Made by a program: the position numbers and the translations under genes. DNA of 64,000 nt from Cristatella mucedo (taxonomy: Eukaryota > Bryozoa > Phylactolaemata > Cristatellidae): the NCBI GenBank assembly GCA_009760855.2, contig WPIO01000019.1, positions 1,017,501 through 1,081,500 on the forward strand, given 5' to 3'. This document shows, in pieces, positions 58,561 through 64,000 of this stretch (the stretch's first letter is position 1; the number at the start of each line of letters is the position of its first letter). The notes beneath the pieces are model-generated. The model was not told the origin of the DNA. It saw only the letters and a list, made by a program, of their open reading frames with translations, and made no database searches.

Positions 58561-59177
58561 CATGGTACGAGTGTGAGTCTGGAGAGGTTGTCGGCGTTAG
58601 GTGCACGCACGCACAGCAGAAGAGGCATTCAGCCAAGCAGCTCAGCCCGAATGCTGGCACGCTTTGCTGGCTCCTCTGTAGGCTCGGGCAATGCTCGTGG
58701 CCACGTGGGGTAAAGAACCGTGCAACCGCAGCAGCAGCAAGGCATGTGCATGCAGCCATCAGATAACATCAGGACATGCAATCGGATGGCAGCATGCATC
58801 GAGAGTGGGTCAGCATGCGGTCCTCCTTGATTGCCTGAACTCGGGCATGGAGTACTCGGGCACGGTATTCGCTCGACCGATACTACATCCACACCCCACA
58901 AGATCTGTGCCTCTACAGTGCTGGATAAATACTTGGCTGAAAATGTCGCAGCCTGGCAAGTCACCATCGGTCGGCTTGCCGTGCACCGTGAGAGTGCATT
59001 GTACACGGGCCTGGCAAGCAAGCAGTGTGGTGCATGCAGCTTGCAATCGTGCCATTAAGGTGTGCGCTGTCCAAGGAAGAAGTGCATGGCTATCGGAAAG
59101 TTTGAGGAGCCACGACTCATGCAACAGGGCCGGCTTGTTGAATGATGGATTCTAACCTCCGGGGCTGGAGTCCCCTC
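58560..59177. other. unassigned sequence
   Basis: Open frames on both strands carry no domain. Confidence 0.4.

Positions 59178-59261
<84 letters not shown>
59178..59261. repeat. (CA)n microsatellite
   Basis: About 42 uninterrupted CA units. Confidence 0.95.
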
Positions 59262-60999
<1,738 letters not shown>

Positions 61000-63900
61000 C
61001 TTTTTTGACCAGCTGCTGTGAGCCAACCGAGAACAGCTGCCGGTATGTCATCGTGCCAGATCTTCAGGCTTTCTTCACCTTGACCACCAGCGCATCCGGT
61101 CCATCCAAAAATCTATGTAGGTCCTGCCACTGTTGTAGCCTGCACCACTTGATGGAATGTGGCTGCTGCCGTGGGTTATAGCCACTACATTAATTAAGGT
61201 ATTTGATAGAGTCAGTTCTCATCAACCAAATTTCATTGATTTGCAACAGCATAACCGTGCATGCTATGCCTAATTGCTGTGGCCTATGGCCAGCATGCCT
61301 GCTGAATTTTGTAGTCTGCTTGGCTGAGACGGCTTCTTATTGAACGAAGTGTCATCCCCAATGCAGTTTGCTAGTAAGTGCAAATCATTATATTGGTACA
61401 GTAAATACCGTCCTTGTTCCTATTTCTAAATAGCCACTGACTACCACTCTATTGACTTATGCCTTGGCAGACAGCTAGGCTAGTGCTTTAGAAGAACACG
61501 ATTCGTACTGCTGACACCATTTGAGCACAGTCGACAATCAGAGTCTAACATAGGAAAAATTTCTCTCTCCATCAAATGGAGAAGCAGCAAACCTTAAATG
61601 AGGTGATGCTTCATTTGATGACTATTTTGGTTCTCCACGAATTAAAATTAATTTTGTATAATGAACATGGCAATCTAGCATGTGCATGTCATATCAGATA
61701 ATTAACAATAATCAGGTCAATCGTTGCTCTTAGTCTCATCAACAGGATCCAGTGACCGATAGTGTTGAATGTCGCTAAGAAATCGAATAGAATTTATCTG
61801 CCACATTTCCACAATCATTGTTGTAAGGATGTCACTTGCAACAAAGAGAAGTGGGACCTGTCTGCTAGGTATCGCTAAATATTTCATGGTAGACCATTAA
61901 TTTAATGTGCTTCGAGAAATGTCAAGCCACTATCTTTTTAGGAAGTTTTCGATGTATTCGGAAAAGAAAGACAATGTGTTAATAGGCCTTATCCAGAATT
62001 TGTGCATGGCTTGGGTCGGACCATTGCCACTCTTGAATGGCTTGACAACAAAACATTTAACGACTGATCTTCCGAAAGCGTAAATACCACTTAGGCTAAA
62101 ATTCTCAGCCAAAAAAGCCCCATGGAGGAGCAGTAAGTAATAGCGTCTGCTGGTGAAGAACTTATTTTGCTAGTCTTAATAATCAGTCACTTGACGAAAT
62201 CTTGAGAAAACAATGCTTTGTTGTATAACAATTTTTTAATTCAACGGAGTGATCGTGCATTTTTTTCAATCTTGCTAGTGAAGTAGGCAGGGTGTTTTCC
62301 AGTGTTGCAGCCTTGTGGAATCAAGTTGCTTGAGCCTCGATCTCGGAAACTGTGCTTAATTAGAAACATGAATGAAATGTCCGAAATAAATAAATGACTA
62401 GCCCAACAAAAAGGTCATTCCGATGTCGGCAGGGACGGTGCAAAAGATCTTTTGGAGAAATCATTCCTAATATGACCTAGCAATTAAGTACATCTGCTAG
62501 GTGACTCGTGGGTACCTGCGTCGAGAGTGAGGGCGAGCGAAGATTTCTTTCCAGCTGCCTGTCGCAGCAAACTATGAAACAAACTAGCACTTTAAATGGG
62601 TGCCGGCTCTCCGTCTACACAGAGGGCAAATCAAGGTTTAGAGTGGTGTCCCTCAAGTAAATAGAGTATCAAATCATTTCAAAGCCACACTTGATGATCA
62701 TCATACTTGTATGTATGCAGCAATAGCAAGCCAATGGAGGCAAATTTCCAACATGTTGCAGAATCTGGGACTATAAACCGCAGCAAGCCAGCGTCACTAT
62801 AAAGTGAATGCAATTGCTATGGGTTGAAAGCAATCATTGACGTTGAGCATCAGGAGATTCAATGTCGTCTTGTCCAGGAATTGTAGAGAAAGCAAAGACA
62901 AAACCCCTAAACTGGGCGAGGCTGCACTTTAAAAGGCTAAACACTAAAAGGCTGCACTTTCTAGCACATCATGTGTTTGCCAGTCGAAATTTTGTTAAAT
63001 TCCACAGCAAAATCAAGCACCTCTACTTGAACAAGTGATAGGGCACCCACAAAGGGTGTTGACTGGCAACAAAAGTATCACACATTTGTATGAATTGAAA
63101 AGTGACGGGGGCAGGGACGATCGTTTTTTCCACGTGGGCAGCATCGCAGAGAAAACTTTGGCTTACTTAAGCAAAGCAATTGGCGTTGTGACGGACACAG
63201 ACCATGGGCACGATCCTCAGTCTGAATCCTCTTTTACCAATTAGCACGCCCGCTGCCCTGCTTATCGCTGGGCAGCACCAGACACCTGCAGCTAGACGAT
63301 ATTAGGTCACTGCGGCAGGAATTTGGATGCTGCATCCTGCTGCATGCAATCTGCTGTTGGAGAGATGCCAGACGGCCAGCAAAGTGTAGCCGTCTGCCGG
63401 GTGCTGTCAATTGTCACTCGCTACGACTCTTGACAATGCGGCTACAAGCACTGCTACTAGCTGTGCACTGTCTGAATGCTCTGCCACGTGTTAGCACGCA
63501 TGCACTGACGTCTTCAGGAATGTGCAGCGTCAGGGCTCATGCTGCACCCATGCTGCTCTCTGCTCGTGCTACCATGGCAACGGGCAGATCAGCAAGAGTC
63601 CATGGCAAGTTACGCGGCTTGAGTTGGACATCTGCATGCAGCTACAGAACCTCGCCCTGGTTCAATCAGTGCTTCTGTCTCCATTATGAACGGACGCCCT
63701 GGCTTTTCACTTGTTTAATACTATCCTTCATTAGCAAGCGAGCTGTCACGTTTTATCCGATGGAATTGTTACGGATCACTCGCTCACAGCGATGGATCGA
63801 ATGTGGCCTTATTCACTGATGCAGTGTTCCAAGATTGCAGAGTATTTGTGCATAAATTCGTCGCAAGAAACTTTACTTTACGAGATGATGTTGGTTCAAA

Positions 63901-64000
63901 CACTGCATCTGCACGTGGCTCTCGCAATCCTATGAGTTTTGAAGGATGCCAAGTGAATAGTGTATGCTGGCTTGCTCTTTGTGTTTCTCTTAGTCGGTGG
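61000..64000. other. unassigned sequence
   Basis: No domain, RNA gene or family member recognised. A 129-codon plus-strand frame (63430-63819) begins with a hydrophobic stretch (LQALLLAVHCLNALP) that could pass as a signal peptide, but the remainder matches nothing known to me and composition-driven chance is likely. Confidence 0.4.

Noticed and set aside
57588-58766. Frames of 146-240 codons with poly-Leu, poly-Ala or poly-Gln
   Set aside because: They are carried by the two CTG tracts; flanking residues show no domain.

Overview
The window looks like intergenic, repeat-dominated nuclear DNA from an animal. Every recognisable protein family is a metazoan mobile element: CR1/L2-like LINEs, Tc1/mariner, a GTF2IRD2-like hAT, and a Polinton/adintovirus-type DNA polymerase. 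There are tRNA-derived SINEs, long microsatellites and patchy CpG-rich blocks. The species cannot be named from this; an aquatic invertebrate or early-branching chordate would fit. No host gene, rRNA gene or CRISPR array is supported.

Two LINE families make up most of the identifiable sequence. LINE-A ends in a conserved stem-loop (AAAGCGCC ... GGCGCTTT around AGAGA/TCTCT) followed by (ATT)n. It appears as one young 5'-truncated copy (4.48-5.87 kb), a close relative (9.0-9.66 kb), a longer degraded copy (48.3-50.65 kb), several older copies (15.5, 16.9, 18.7, 34.4, 36.8 and 41.4 kb) and many 3'-tail-only insertions. LINE-B ends in ATTAC/AATTA-type repeats and occurs at 1, 7.5, 14.5, 17.35, 19.2 and 44.1 kb. 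The two families are inserted into each other.

Layout. 0-13 kb: SINE-1 copies, two copies of a Tc1/mariner-like element (3.89-6.11 and 10.96-12.01 kb, the first carrying two LINE-A insertions), and LINE-A/B nests. 13-21 kb: an AGAC-type repeat, LINE-B and old LINE-A nests. 21.3-21.8 kb: a SINE-1 copy and a second SINE (SINE-2) whose 3' end resembles the LINE-A tail. 22.08-26.06 kb: an AT-rich island holding one decayed protein-primed family-B DNA polymerase gene, then a long (CT)n tract. 26-36 kb: mostly unassigned sequence with LINE tails. 36.8-43.3 kb: degraded LINE-A. 44.2-45.9 kb: a CpG-rich block. 48.3-50.65 kb: LINE-A. 51.62-53.92 kb: a decayed hAT transposon with terminal inverted repeats. 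55-61 kb: simple repeats, including two CTG tracts and a 1.28-kb purine-rich array with 39 apparently perfect copies of one 10-mer. 61-64 kb: nothing recognised.

There is no operon or pathway here. What links the elements is parasitism and nesting: LINEs inserted into DNA transposons and into one another, and SINE-2 apparently using the LINE-A 3' end. All family calls come from reading motifs by eye; no database search was run.
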